The notes under the pieces: generated by a model
Told to the model about the DNA's origin: nothing
Databases searched by the model: none
What the model saw: only the letters and a program-made list of their open reading frames with translations
Shown: positions 14,497 to 20,809 of the stretch, in pieces
Layout of the letters: each line of letters opens with the position of its first letter
Position numbering within the stretch: the stretch's first letter is position 1
Translations under genes and position numbers: made by a program
Virus record (IMG/VR): IMGVR_UViG_3300033145_000302
Span: 1-38,039 of that record
Length of the DNA stretch: 38,039 nucleotides
Strand: one strand, 5' to 3'
Origin: a virus

Positions 14497-14841
14497 TTAT
14501 AATTCTATCACTTTATTTACCCAACCTTTTTTATTTTTACCATTTTTAAATTTTCCAATTACTAGCTTTCTCCAACCATGAACCTCTATCTTCCAGCCTG
14601 CGCCCTTCACTAGTTTATAATACTCACTATTCAATATCTTCCGAACTCTAAATTGTGCATTACTCATATTGGCTGTGGTTTGAATAGCCAAAGTTTCTTT
14701 TCCTTTAATGGCCAGAATATCTATAAAGCCGAACAGATCTATTCTTCTTTTCATAAAAGAATTAAAATGCTCGACTATTTGACAAACGTAACCTTTTTCT
14801 CGAAGTTCTCTTAATGATCGTGATGTTGGAGATAATGGCAT
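14497..14841 (-). CDS. PD-(D/E)XK nuclease-like protein
   Basis: A 114-residue protein with the strand-turn-strand of a small resolvase or VRR-type nuclease: RRIDLFGFIDILAIKGKETL then AIQTTANMSNAQFRVRKI. The Asp of FID is the likely metal ligand and the usual (D/E)-x-K appears as A-I-Q-T-T, the Q-containing form known from many phage homologues. The C-terminal WRKLVIGKFKNGKNKKGW is basic. It is the last gene of the recombination module, directly after the HNH gene, and may process recombination or replication junctions. Activity is uncertain because of the Q variant. Confidence 0.65.
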   Translation of the reverse strand: MPLSPTSRSLRELREKGYVCQIVEHFNSFMKRRIDLFGFIDILAIKGKETLAIQTTANMSNAQFRVRKILNSEYYKLVKGAGWKIEVHGWRKLVIGKFKNGKNKKGWVNKVIEL

Positions 14842-14842
14842 A

Positions 14843-15199
14843 CTACGAATTTTTTAATTTATTATATTGTTCTTTAAACCACTCTAACGTTTTCCAACCA
14901 CTTCCCATATCTATTTTTGCTTTTTCTTTTAGATCTTCGAACCACTCATCCCCTTTTACGTCTATTATCATTGCCTCTATCTCAAACCTCAATCCTCCAT
15001 GATGCAGTTTTGAATGACAATTAATACATAAAGTTACTGCGTTTGGTGGATAATATCTTAAATGCTCAACATCGCCCTTAAAATAGAAGTGGTGGGCCTT
15101 ACCTACGTTATAACTTCCACACACTTCACAACGATCTCCTGTATATTTTAGAAAAAACAGAGCATCTGCCTTTCCTCTTATTCTTCCTTTTGGTGTCAT
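14843..15199 (-). CDS. HNH-type / NinG-like zinc protein
   Basis: A 118-residue protein with a zinc site made by CEVCGS (residues 24-29) and CINCHS, and an HNH arrangement: AHHFYFKGD, then LRYYPPNAVTLC, then HSKLHHGG. This is the layout of HNH endonucleases and of the lambda NinG-type recombination proteins. The position near RecT supports a recombination role. The C-terminus is helical (WFEDLKEKAKIDM, LEWFKEQYNKLK). The start overlaps the stop of the upstream 59-residue gene (TAATG). Confidence 0.75.
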   Translation of the reverse strand: MTPKGRIRGKADALFFLKYTGDRCEVCGSYNVGKAHHFYFKGDVEHLRYYPPNAVTLCINCHSKLHHGGLRFEIEAMIIDVKGDEWFEDLKEKAKIDMGSGWKTLEWFKEQYNKLKNS

Positions 15200-15378
15200 T
15201 AAGACACCTTAACCATAAATCCTCTATCGTAATAACCCCGATCTATATATCCATCCCTTACTATCACAACCTCAACCTGGCAACCTTTCGCCTCATCACA
15301 AACAACCAATCCTCTAAACGACTTGTTCTCAATCGTATTATGCACTACCACGAAATCTCCTTGTTTTAATAATTCCAT
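15199..15378 (-). CDS. Small beta-rich protein downstream of the structured RNA region
   Basis: A 59-residue protein from ATG 15378 to TAA 15199, beginning MELLKQGDFVVVHNTIENKS and ending YDRGFMVKVS. The alternating hydrophobic pattern (DFVVVHN, RGLVVCD, QVEVVIV) suggests a small SH3-like or barrel fold. No family is recognised. Its stop is fused to the HNH start (TAATG), supporting translation. Confidence 0.7.
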   Translation of the reverse strand: MELLKQGDFVVVHNTIENKSFRGLVVCDEAKGCQVEVVIVRDGYIDRGYYDRGFMVKVS

Positions 15379-15404
15379 AATTTTAAATTAACTTTTAATA
15401 ATTA

Positions 15405-15660
15405 ACTTGAGCCCCCGGTAGGAATTGCACCTACTACTAGAGATATATCTCCGAGCTCTTTTGAACAGGGGCATTAAGCAGATTTTCCATACATAATTTG
15501 TTCTGCTATCAACGATACTGAAATTGGCAATACCGTCTAGGTGGTAAGGTTTAATCCCGGACTTTGGAGGTAATCAACCTCACTAGAGTTCTAACCCTTT
15601 ACATCTAATCATTTAAACCACAAGCCATCATGGTAGCTTTCTGCCGGAAACAATTAGAAA
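15405..15660 (-). ncRNA. Candidate structured non-coding RNA with tRNA-like 3' end
   Basis: This gene-free stretch (15379-15676) has no frame longer than about 10 codons. In the minus transcript these helices form in 5'-3' order: AGCTA/TGGCT (15634-15638 with 15623-15627); GGTTTAA/TTAAACC (15613-15619 with 15548-15554), enclosing AGGGT/ACTCT (15594-15598 with 15585-15589) and GAGG/CCTC (15578-15581 with 15567-15570); CGGTATTG/CAGTATCG (15528-15535 with 15513-15520); AGCAGA/TCTGCT (15502-15507 with 15477-15482); and a tRNA-like acceptor plus T-arm at 15411-15472. Four of the helices contain G-U pairs that would be A-C mismatches in the opposite strand, so the signal is an RNA read leftward. 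The family is not recognised; limits are approximate. Confidence 0.6.
15411..15472 (-). other. tRNA-like acceptor/T-arm element, not a canonical tRNA
   Basis: GCCCCTG pairs with CGGGGGC (7 bp, one G-U) and abuts a 5 bp T-arm GTAGG-TGCAATT-CCTAC with no base between, exactly the tRNA minihelix geometry. The 31 bases between arm and acceptor cannot make a normal D-arm and 7-base anticodon loop, the T-loop has G for the second T, and no CCA follows. It is best read as the 3' domain of the structured RNA or a degenerate tRNA. Confidence 0.55.
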
Positions 15661-15676
15661 ACCATCATCTCATTTA

Positions 15677-16246
15677 CTATACTACGTCCCTTGTTTCCAC
15701 AACTTTCACACCAGGAATTTCCACACCAGCTAAGGCCTCCTTTCTTATACGAACCATATTAAGAGAATAATATTCTCTAGGTATTTTTGCCTCATCCGTA
15801 ATTTCAATACCCTTAGTTGTCCTCATGTGCATCGTTCCAGTTTCTCCATCCTTCTTAACATCCTTTAAGGCTTGGATTTTTATTTCCGCCTCTTCGGTTT
15901 TAATATCTCCGCTCTTCTCTTTTTCTCTTATAGCTTTTTCCTTTTCTGCTTTCTTTTCTTCTTGCGCTATAACATAGATCTTAATCTTCTCTTTCATAAC
16001 CTTAACAGCTTCGGCATAATTAGTTTCAGCTGGCTTAAACATTTTCCTGGTATTTTTTAACGCCAAATTCATTGGATCAGTAAGGCTTTTTTTCTGCTCT
16101 TCAATAAATTTCCCTTTTGCTTTAAGTGTGTCTTTAAGATCTATTCCGATAGATAAAGTATCTGGATTAGTAATTTTTAAATCTAAAGAACTCTGTAATA
16201 AAACGTTAACCTCTTTCTCTAATAATACTATTTTTTTATTTTCCAT
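15677..16246 (-). CDS. Conserved coiled-coil phage protein of the RecT neighbourhood
   Basis: A 189-residue protein with a long central helix. The part KKSLTDPMNLALKNTRKMFK and the end REYYSLNMVRIRKEALAGVE followed by IPGVKVVETRDVV are familiar from unnamed phage proteins next to recT or other recombination genes ('...l..P.n.alk.i...f.p.e.....V........iP.ey...d...i......g..ipGv.....'). Biochemical function is unknown. It is the first gene before the structured RNA region and probably shares its transcript. Confidence 0.7.
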   Translation of the reverse strand: MENKKIVLLEKEVNVLLQSSLDLKITNPDTLSIGIDLKDTLKAKGKFIEEQKKSLTDPMNLALKNTRKMFKPAETNYAEAVKVMKEKIKIYVIAQEEKKAEKEKAIREKEKSGDIKTEEAEIKIQALKDVKKDGETGTMHMRTTKGIEITDEAKIPREYYSLNMVRIRKEALAGVEIPGVKVVETRDVV

Positions 16247-16266
16247 AATTTTATAATTAATTGTTT

Positions 16267-16647
16267 TTAATAAATATAAGAGTTAATACAGCTTGAAACT
16301 GCATCGAACATCTCATCTGTAATATCTCCAGTTAATTCCATTTCAAAACTCATATCAATAACTTCTTTATTCGTGAAATTTCTATCAAGATAATTAAATG
16401 TGCAAAGACAATAATCGTATTGAGTGAAGTCCTCCTCTAAGCAACCACTCAAAAAGCTATTCTTAAAAGACTCTGGTAAATAATCTTCTTCGACTTGAAT
16501 AATTATTTCAGGTTCTTTTTCAATCTCTTGATTAACCTCACTTAGTCTGTTGCCTAAATTCACGATTGATACAACGAATAAACCTATTATCGCTAACATA
16601 ACTAACACACCTCCTAAAACTTTTAAATCCTCACTTTTATAATTCAT
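16267..16647 (-). CDS. Single-pass membrane protein with Cys-bearing outer domain
   Basis: A 126-residue protein with one hydrophobic helix at about residues 11-31 (LGGVLVMLAIIGLFVVSIVN), then a polar region with four Cys (SGCLEEDFTQYDYCLCTFNY, and one near the end). The topology suggests a short cytoplasmic N-terminus and an extracytoplasmic domain held by disulfides. Function unknown; superinfection exclusion is one possibility for such early membrane proteins. Confidence 0.65.
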   Translation of the reverse strand: MNYKSEDLKVLGGVLVMLAIIGLFVVSIVNLGNRLSEVNQEIEKEPEIIIQVEEDYLPESFKNSFLSGCLEEDFTQYDYCLCTFNYLDRNFTNKEVIDMSFEMELTGDITDEMFDAVSSCINSYIY

Positions 16648-16663
16648 CGATTTATTTTTTTAT

Positions 16664-16867
16664 TTATTTTATTTCTTTTAAATTATAGTGTTCGGCTTGT
16701 GTTTTCTCATAACCCAACGTCCATTGTTCTTCAGAGTATTGAAATGCCCACTTTTTGCCGAACCTTTCAAACATTTTTTCTCTTGCCTCTGAACGACCTT
16801 TTGCATCAATAACATGATAGCAGTTCTTATGAACGTGATTAAAACCAAAAGTGAAATAATACTTCAT
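16664..16867 (-). CDS. Small uncharacterised protein
   Basis: A 67-residue protein: a beta start (KYYFTFGFNHVHKNCYHVID), a helix (GRSEAREKMFERFGKKWAF) and an aromatic end (QYSEEQWTLGYEKTQAEHYN). This beta-helix-beta pattern recurs in short phage proteins of unknown function. It sits in a tight run of small genes downstream of the nuclease-FtsK gene. Confidence 0.65.
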   Translation of the reverse strand: MKYYFTFGFNHVHKNCYHVIDAKGRSEAREKMFERFGKKWAFQYSEEQWTLGYEKTQAEHYNLKEIK

Positions 16868-16874
16868 GCTTATT

Positions 16875-17099
16875 TTATTCGATTAGTTTTTTAATTACTT
16901 GTAATTCTTTTATTGCTTTATCTGTCATCTCAACCCACTTCTCAAGCTCTTGTCTTTTCCACTCATTAGCATAAGCATTTAATCTATCGTCATCACTCAA
17001 AACGCTTTCAAAAAATCTTGCCCGGAACTTCTCAAAATTATCTTTAATACACCCTGGTTCCTTGATACACCTTGACTCTAAAAATTCTATAAATGTCAT
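16875..17099 (-). CDS. Small helical uncharacterised protein
   Basis: A 74-residue, mainly helical protein starting MTFIEFLESRCIKEPGCIKD and ending WVEMTDKAIKELQVIKKLIE. Two Cys lie near the start. No family is recognised. Gaps to its neighbours are 7 and 10 bases, so it is co-transcribed with them. Confidence 0.6.
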   Translation of the reverse strand: MTFIEFLESRCIKEPGCIKDNFEKFRARFFESVLSDDDRLNAYANEWKRQELEKWVEMTDKAIKELQVIKKLIE

Positions 17100-17109
17100 A
17101 CTTTTATTA

Positions 17110-17313
17110 TTAATGAGTAATGTTCCATGTTAACACCAGGAGCAACCTCTTCTTTTTTTCTTCTTCTGAAAAGGTATGCCAGATATCCCATTTAAGAACT
17201 CCCCAATCATCCTTATAATTTCCTTTCAAGATCTTAGCTTTCATTATTTCATTTCTTTCTTTTAGAGGTAAAGCCCAAAACTTTTTAAATTCTTCTGTTA
17301 TTTTACAACTCAT
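17110..17313 (-). CDS. Small uncharacterised protein
   Basis: A 67-residue protein with ITEEFKKFWALPLKERNEIM at its start and WHTFSEEEKKKRLLLVLTW near the end. No family recognised. It lies 11 bases below the nuclease-FtsK stop in the same operon. Confidence 0.6.
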   Translation of the reverse strand: MSCKITEEFKKFWALPLKERNEIMKAKILKGNYKDDWGVLKWDIWHTFSEEEKKKRLLLVLTWNITH

Positions 17314-17324
17314 ATTTTTTATAA

Positions 17325-19337
17325 TTATAAGTAATAACCTTGAAATCTTTTAAGCCCGTTAAACTTTGGACTAGATATTAATCCGTCCCCCTTACTTAAA
17401 AGCTTCTCTGCTCCTGCCTCATCTAAAATAATACGACTATTAATTTCAGAAGAAGTTGCAAACGCTACCTTTGTTGGAAAATTGGCTTTGATTAAACCAG
17501 TTACAACTTTAGAATCTGGCCTCTGTGTGGCAATAATTAAATGAATTCCGGCCGCACGTCCTTTTTGAGCCAGTCTTGTTATCATCTTCTCAACACCTAA
17601 AGCGTCTGATGACATTATTAGATCTGCAAACTCATCAATAACGCAAACGATCTGTTTCATTCCAACCTCTTTATAACTCTTAGCTTTTTTACCTCTTAAA
17701 ATTTTATACCTGTTTTTAGTTTCAGCTATTAAAGATTTTAAAAGATTGGCCGCCTCGAAAGGCTCATAAACAATCTCATCTGCCTGGTCCGCAAATTGTG
17801 ATAGCTCAACCATTTTAGGATCTATGAGTTTTAAAGAAACTCTGCCTTGATCAATAATTGCTTTTATTATTGAATTTAGGAAAACAGATTTTCCACTTCC
17901 AGTTGCACCGGCAACCAACATGTGAGGCATATCATCAAGAGTTAATCTTATTATTTCTCCATTCTGATCAGCTCCGATAGGCAAGCCCTCTCTCTTTTTT
18001 CCAATTATAGAATCTGATAATTTTACAAAGGTCCTCTTCTTTTTAGGTAATTCTATTCCTACAAAAGTTGTGTCTGGAATAGGAGCTACAATTCTTATTC
18101 CCGACGTTCCGATAGCTTGTTCGATATCGGCCGTATAGCTTTTTAAGGACCTCATCTTAACCCCTATCGATGGCGTAAATCTGTATTGAGTAAAAGAGTT
18201 ACCTTTAATACAACTATCGTAACGAAGCACAATACCGTACTCCATTAATTTAGTGATTATTTTTTCGTGGTTTTCCATCTTTGAATAATTTATACTTTTA
18301 TATTCTACTAATGATTTTTCAACAGCATTTCTTAAAGATTTCATATTGCGAAAAGACGCAAGATTTTTCTTTAAGACTTCTGTTATGTTATCGACCTTTA
18401 ACTTTTTTTGTATCTTAGCCAATTCTTCTGGCTCATCTAAGCGCTGAATATAAGAAATGATACCTACCTCATTATCCATAAAGGTATCAACGTTAGGAAT
18501 AAAAACCTGCTCTCCCATTAATGCTTTGATAGTATCTCCATAAAATCTAAGAAAGAAATCAAAGAATAATTCATTTTCTGAATAGATAATATCGTACGCC
18601 CTGGTCTGAACTCCATCTCTGCTTTTAGTATGTTTGGTTTCAACGAAACGCATTTTGTAAGGTTCTTCTCCATATTCAGCATAAACAAGAAAATAATATA
18701 CGATCGCTTGCAACATTTTTCGGCCATCAATTTTATCAGGATTAGAAAAGGATCTACAACACTTATCATCCTCAATAACTAATCTCTTTTCTTTATCTCG
18801 ATATAATCTATCTATGTACCCTTTCAATTTTATTGGCAAAGATATTCTTTTTCCTCGCCATTCAACATCGATATGCTTTTCAATCTTTATTTCTGACGAA
18901 ACAAACTTTCCAGTAATCTTCAATTCTTTAACCCTGCTATTATAAGAAAAGGCAAATTTCTCTAACATCTTTTGTCTGTTCTCAATCGATGTATTCCATC
19001 TGATAAATCCTTCCGGGTACTGTTCTATAAATTCTATTCCAGCCTCTAAACCATTCTTTACTGCATCCTTTTTATTAGACGTAAAGAATACATCGATTGC
19101 GTGATGAAAGGCATTACCTAGAACCATTGCTGAACTGTGAGCCGTATCGATAACATCGTGGTTAATATACTTAATACGGAACAGTATAGGATTTGACGAA
19201 AGCTTTGCCATTGAAGAATAAGAGAGATGGTCCAAAGGAAAATCTTGATTAGACTCCTGCTCCCGGTGTGTTATTTTCGGTAGTTGTTTCCTCGTTAGCT
19301 TCGCCCTTATCTTCTTTACCTTTGCCTTTTTCGTCAT
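17325..19337 (-). CDS. RecB/Cas4-type nuclease fused to an FtsK-type DNA translocase
   Basis: A 670-residue fusion. Residues ~35-280 are a PD-(D/E)XK domain of the RecB/Cas4 class: LSYSSMAKL start, GNAFHHAID with His78/79, KGYIDRL (Asp176), LVIEDDK (Glu189, Asp190, Lys192) and QAIVYY (Gln210...Tyr214), so all catalytic positions are present. Residues ~355-445 resemble the FtsK alpha/beta region (APIPDTTFVGIELP). Residues 446-670 are the motor: Walker A GATGSGKS (477-484), IDPK (505-508), Walker B VCVIDEFADL, ATQRP (603-607). No gamma domain follows. It should cut and move along dsDNA. The start overlaps recT by 89 bases; the overlap is unusual, and a later non-ATG start is possible. Confidence 0.88.
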   Translation of the reverse strand: MTKKAKVKKIRAKLTRKQLPKITHREQESNQDFPLDHLSYSSMAKLSSNPILFRIKYINHDVIDTAHSSAMVLGNAFHHAIDVFFTSNKKDAVKNGLEAGIEFIEQYPEGFIRWNTSIENRQKMLEKFAFSYNSRVKELKITGKFVSSEIKIEKHIDVEWRGKRISLPIKLKGYIDRLYRDKEKRLVIEDDKCCRSFSNPDKIDGRKMLQAIVYYFLVYAEYGEEPYKMRFVETKHTKSRDGVQTRAYDIIYSENELFFDFFLRFYGDTIKALMGEQVFIPNVDTFMDNEVGIISYIQRLDEPEELAKIQKKLKVDNITEVLKKNLASFRNMKSLRNAVEKSLVEYKSINYSKMENHEKIITKLMEYGIVLRYDSCIKGNSFTQYRFTPSIGVKMRSLKSYTADIEQAIGTSGIRIVAPIPDTTFVGIELPKKKRTFVKLSDSIIGKKREGLPIGADQNGEIIRLTLDDMPHMLVAGATGSGKSVFLNSIIKAIIDQGRVSLKLIDPKMVELSQFADQADEIVYEPFEAANLLKSLIAETKNRYKILRGKKAKSYKEVGMKQIVCVIDEFADLIMSSDALGVEKMITRLAQKGRAAGIHLIIATQRPDSKVVTGLIKANFPTKVAFATSSEINSRIILDEAGAEKLLSKGDGLISSPKFNGLKRFQGYYL

Positions 19338-20148
19338 GATTTTTCTTTATTGGTTTTTTTTGCTCGACCTCTGAATCTTTTTTAACCATTAAATCTCCCA
19401 TCTTTAACCCGGTTGATCCTTTCTTAATCTTGTCGCTCAAAACACTATCCTCATTATCATAAGAAATAGCCATATTGATAGTTTCATTCTTAGGCGCTAA
19501 TTTGGCGGCTTGTTTTAAAACGGTCTTTCTCCACATCCAAGACTCGGGATCATTCTTCACATTCCAGGGAGAATAACTACTACCAAAAGATTTTGAAAAC
19601 CTTTTACCGAAAGCTAAAATTTCTTCAGCTCTCATAAACTTTTCAATCGTTCCACCTGTTTGAAGTGTAATAATGGCGTAAGCTCCTATTTGCTTTCCTC
19701 TTTCTTTTCTTGTCATTAACGGATTAACTATATGACGCATTGATCCATTAATAATATCAAACTTATCTTCTAGTCTTACCACTTCAGAAACAACTGACTT
19801 CGCTCCGGCTTTATATAATAGAGTTATAATTCCCTGATATCCTAATTGAAACTGTGCAACAGTTCCATTCTTACTTTTATATGGTAATACATAAGCCTCT
19901 CCAGAAATAGCTGATGGCATAAACCCAAGCTGGGCCATTATCATAAAACTATTAATTAATGAAAGAGGTGTGCAAGCTTGTAGCTCTGGAGTTCTTTGTA
20001 TATTACTAATAACTCCCGAAAGAAACCTTAAAGCCTTTTTTGGATCTCCAAAATAATTTTCTATTTGACGTTTATAGTCATTAAAAAGTGTTAATTTTAC
20101 TTGATCCACCACTGTTAACTCTTTTGTTTGTTGTTCTTCTTTAGACAT
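19249..20148 (-). CDS. recT: RecT-family single-strand annealing protein
   Basis: A 299-residue RecT. The core (about 20-220) has the usual run NYFGDPKKALRFLSGVISNI, then ACTPLSLINSFMIMAQLGFM, GEAYVLPYKSKNG, FQLGYQGIITLLYKAG, and WMWRKTVLKQAAKLAPK. The last ~50 residues are a disordered Lys/Glu tail that overlaps the start of the nuclease-FtsK gene in another frame. RecT binds ssDNA and pairs complementary strands; it normally needs a partner exonuclease, and the downstream fusion nuclease is the obvious candidate because no RecE or lambda-type exonuclease is seen. Confidence 0.93.
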   Translation of the reverse strand: MSKEEQQTKELTVVDQVKLTLFNDYKRQIENYFGDPKKALRFLSGVISNIQRTPELQACTPLSLINSFMIMAQLGFMPSAISGEAYVLPYKSKNGTVAQFQLGYQGIITLLYKAGAKSVVSEVVRLEDKFDIINGSMRHIVNPLMTRKERGKQIGAYAIITLQTGGTIEKFMRAEEILAFGKRFSKSFGSSYSPWNVKNDPESWMWRKTVLKQAAKLAPKNETINMAISYDNEDSVLSDKIKKGSTGLKMGDLMVKKDSEVEQKKPIKKNHDEKGKGKEDKGEANEETTTENNTPGAGV

Positions 20149-20158
20149 AATTTTAGGT

Positions 20159-20314
20159 TTAATTTTCTAATCTACTTTTAGCCTCTTCGTCTTGAAGCTC
20201 TTTGTGTAATTCTAATAATAGAATTTGAAGATCTTGATTTGAGATCATTCTTCTTTGAAAAAGTTTTATTGCGATTTTCTTTTCTTCGCAATGATCATTG
20301 ATTTCGTAAATCAT
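20159..20314 (-). CDS. Small helical protein upstream of recT
   Basis: A 51-residue protein from ATG 20314 to TAA 20159 (MIYEINDHCEEKKIAIKLFQ ... LLELHKELQDEEAKSRLEN). It is acidic and almost entirely helical, which suggests a short coiled coil. It ends 11 bases before recT and starts 9 bases after the membrane protein gene. Confidence 0.65.
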   Translation of the reverse strand: MIYEINDHCEEKKIAIKLFQRRMISNQDLQILLLELHKELQDEEAKSRLEN

Positions 20315-20322
20315 ATTTTTTA

Positions 20323-20553
20323 TTAATCATTGTATTGATAATAGACATCCCTAAAACAAATTTGTGTTGCCTCGCTCTCATAATCATCGCCACACAATTT
20401 ACGATAATTATTTATAATTTGCTCATCTCTCTTATTAATTTTATTAAGATAAGAGAAACTTGCAAAAGCAAAAACACACAAGAAAAGTATTGCCCAGATT
20501 TCAGAATAATCTTTTCTCTGGCTAGCCCTTATATTTCTTCTGTATTTATTCAT
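20323..20553 (-). CDS. Small single-pass membrane protein, first gene of the recT operon
   Basis: A 76-residue protein with basic N-terminus (MNKYRRNIRASQRKDYSE), one hydrophobic helix at about 19-36 (IWAILFLCVFAFASFSYL) and a polar outer tail with two Cys (KLCGDDYESEATQICFRD). Positive-inside charge implies the tail is outside the membrane. Function unknown. It is transcribed from the TTGACA-17-TAAAAT promoter at 20593-20621 with a leader of about 35 bases. Confidence 0.65.
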   Translation of the reverse strand: MNKYRRNIRASQRKDYSEIWAILFLCVFAFASFSYLNKINKRDEQIINNYRKLCGDDYESEATQICFRDVYYQYND

Positions 20554-20592
20554 GATTTATTTGTGATTGATTAATATTATCGACTTTATTCT

Positions 20593-20621
20593 ATTTTATT
20601 CTTTCTTTGTTTTTTTGTCAA
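20593..20621 (-). promoter_or_regulatory. Sigma-70 promoter of the recT/nuclease operon
   Basis: Minus strand TTGACA - 17 bases - TAAAAT. The -10 overlaps the stop of the HTH gene. GACAA half-sites at 20615-20619 and 20626-20630 lie 11 bp apart across the -35. Confidence 0.75.
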
Positions 20622-20769
20622 GTTTTTGTCCGTCTTTAATATATTCAGCTATGGTTGTTTTAGATCTAGGAATATGCTTTGCTATTTCTCTGCAAGTCAA
20701 TCCCTCTTTAGATAGCCTTATTGCGGTTCTTTTAAAAGAGTCTCTGATATATTGTTTTGTTTTCTTCAT
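20596..20769 (-). CDS. 57-residue helix-turn-helix protein, probable early regulator
   Basis: A short gene from ATG 20769 to TAA 20596: MKKTKQYIRDSFKRTAIRLS at the start, then SKEGLTCREIAKHIPRSKTT and IAEYIKDGQK. The segment GLTCREIAKHIPRSKTTIAEYI is a resolvase/Hin-type HTH (helix, turn, recognition helix; 22 residues, named here only by its positions 23-44). It has its own consensus promoter, and the ATG lies 8 bases after the -10. Matching double GACAA sites overlap its own promoter, the recT-operon promoter (inside its coding end) and the replication-operon promoter, so autoregulation and control of both early operons are plausible. Confidence 0.75.
   Translation of the reverse strand: MKKTKQYIRDSFKRTAIRLSKEGLTCREIAKHIPRSKTTIAEYIKDGQKLDKKTKKE
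20615..20630 (-). promoter_or_regulatory. Operator candidate O3 (double GACAA)
   Basis: GGACAAAAACTTGACAA on the minus strand: two GACAA half-sites 11 bp apart, the downstream one overlapping the -35 of the recT-operon promoter. Confidence 0.55.
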
Positions 20770-20777
20770 ATTATATT

Positions 20778-20806
20778 ATTATATTTTATTGTCCTATTTT
20801 TGTCAA
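20778..20806 (-). promoter_or_regulatory. Consensus promoter of the HTH gene
   Basis: Minus strand TTGACA - 17 bases - TATAAT, a perfect sigma-70 match, placed just below the HerA-like gene stop. The HTH gene ATG is 8 bases past the -10, so the mRNA is predicted to be leaderless or nearly so. Confidence 0.8.
20789..20804 (-). promoter_or_regulatory. Operator candidate O2 (double GACAA)
   Basis: TGACAAAAATAGGACAA on the minus strand: GACAA half-sites 11 bp apart, starting at the -35 and running into the spacer of the HTH gene promoter. Confidence 0.55.
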
Positions 20807-20809
20807 TGT

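Noticed and set aside
15411-15472. A functional tRNA gene
   Set aside because: Acceptor and T-arm are good, but no D-arm and no 7-base anticodon loop can be formed in the 31 intervening bases, and the T-loop is abnormal.
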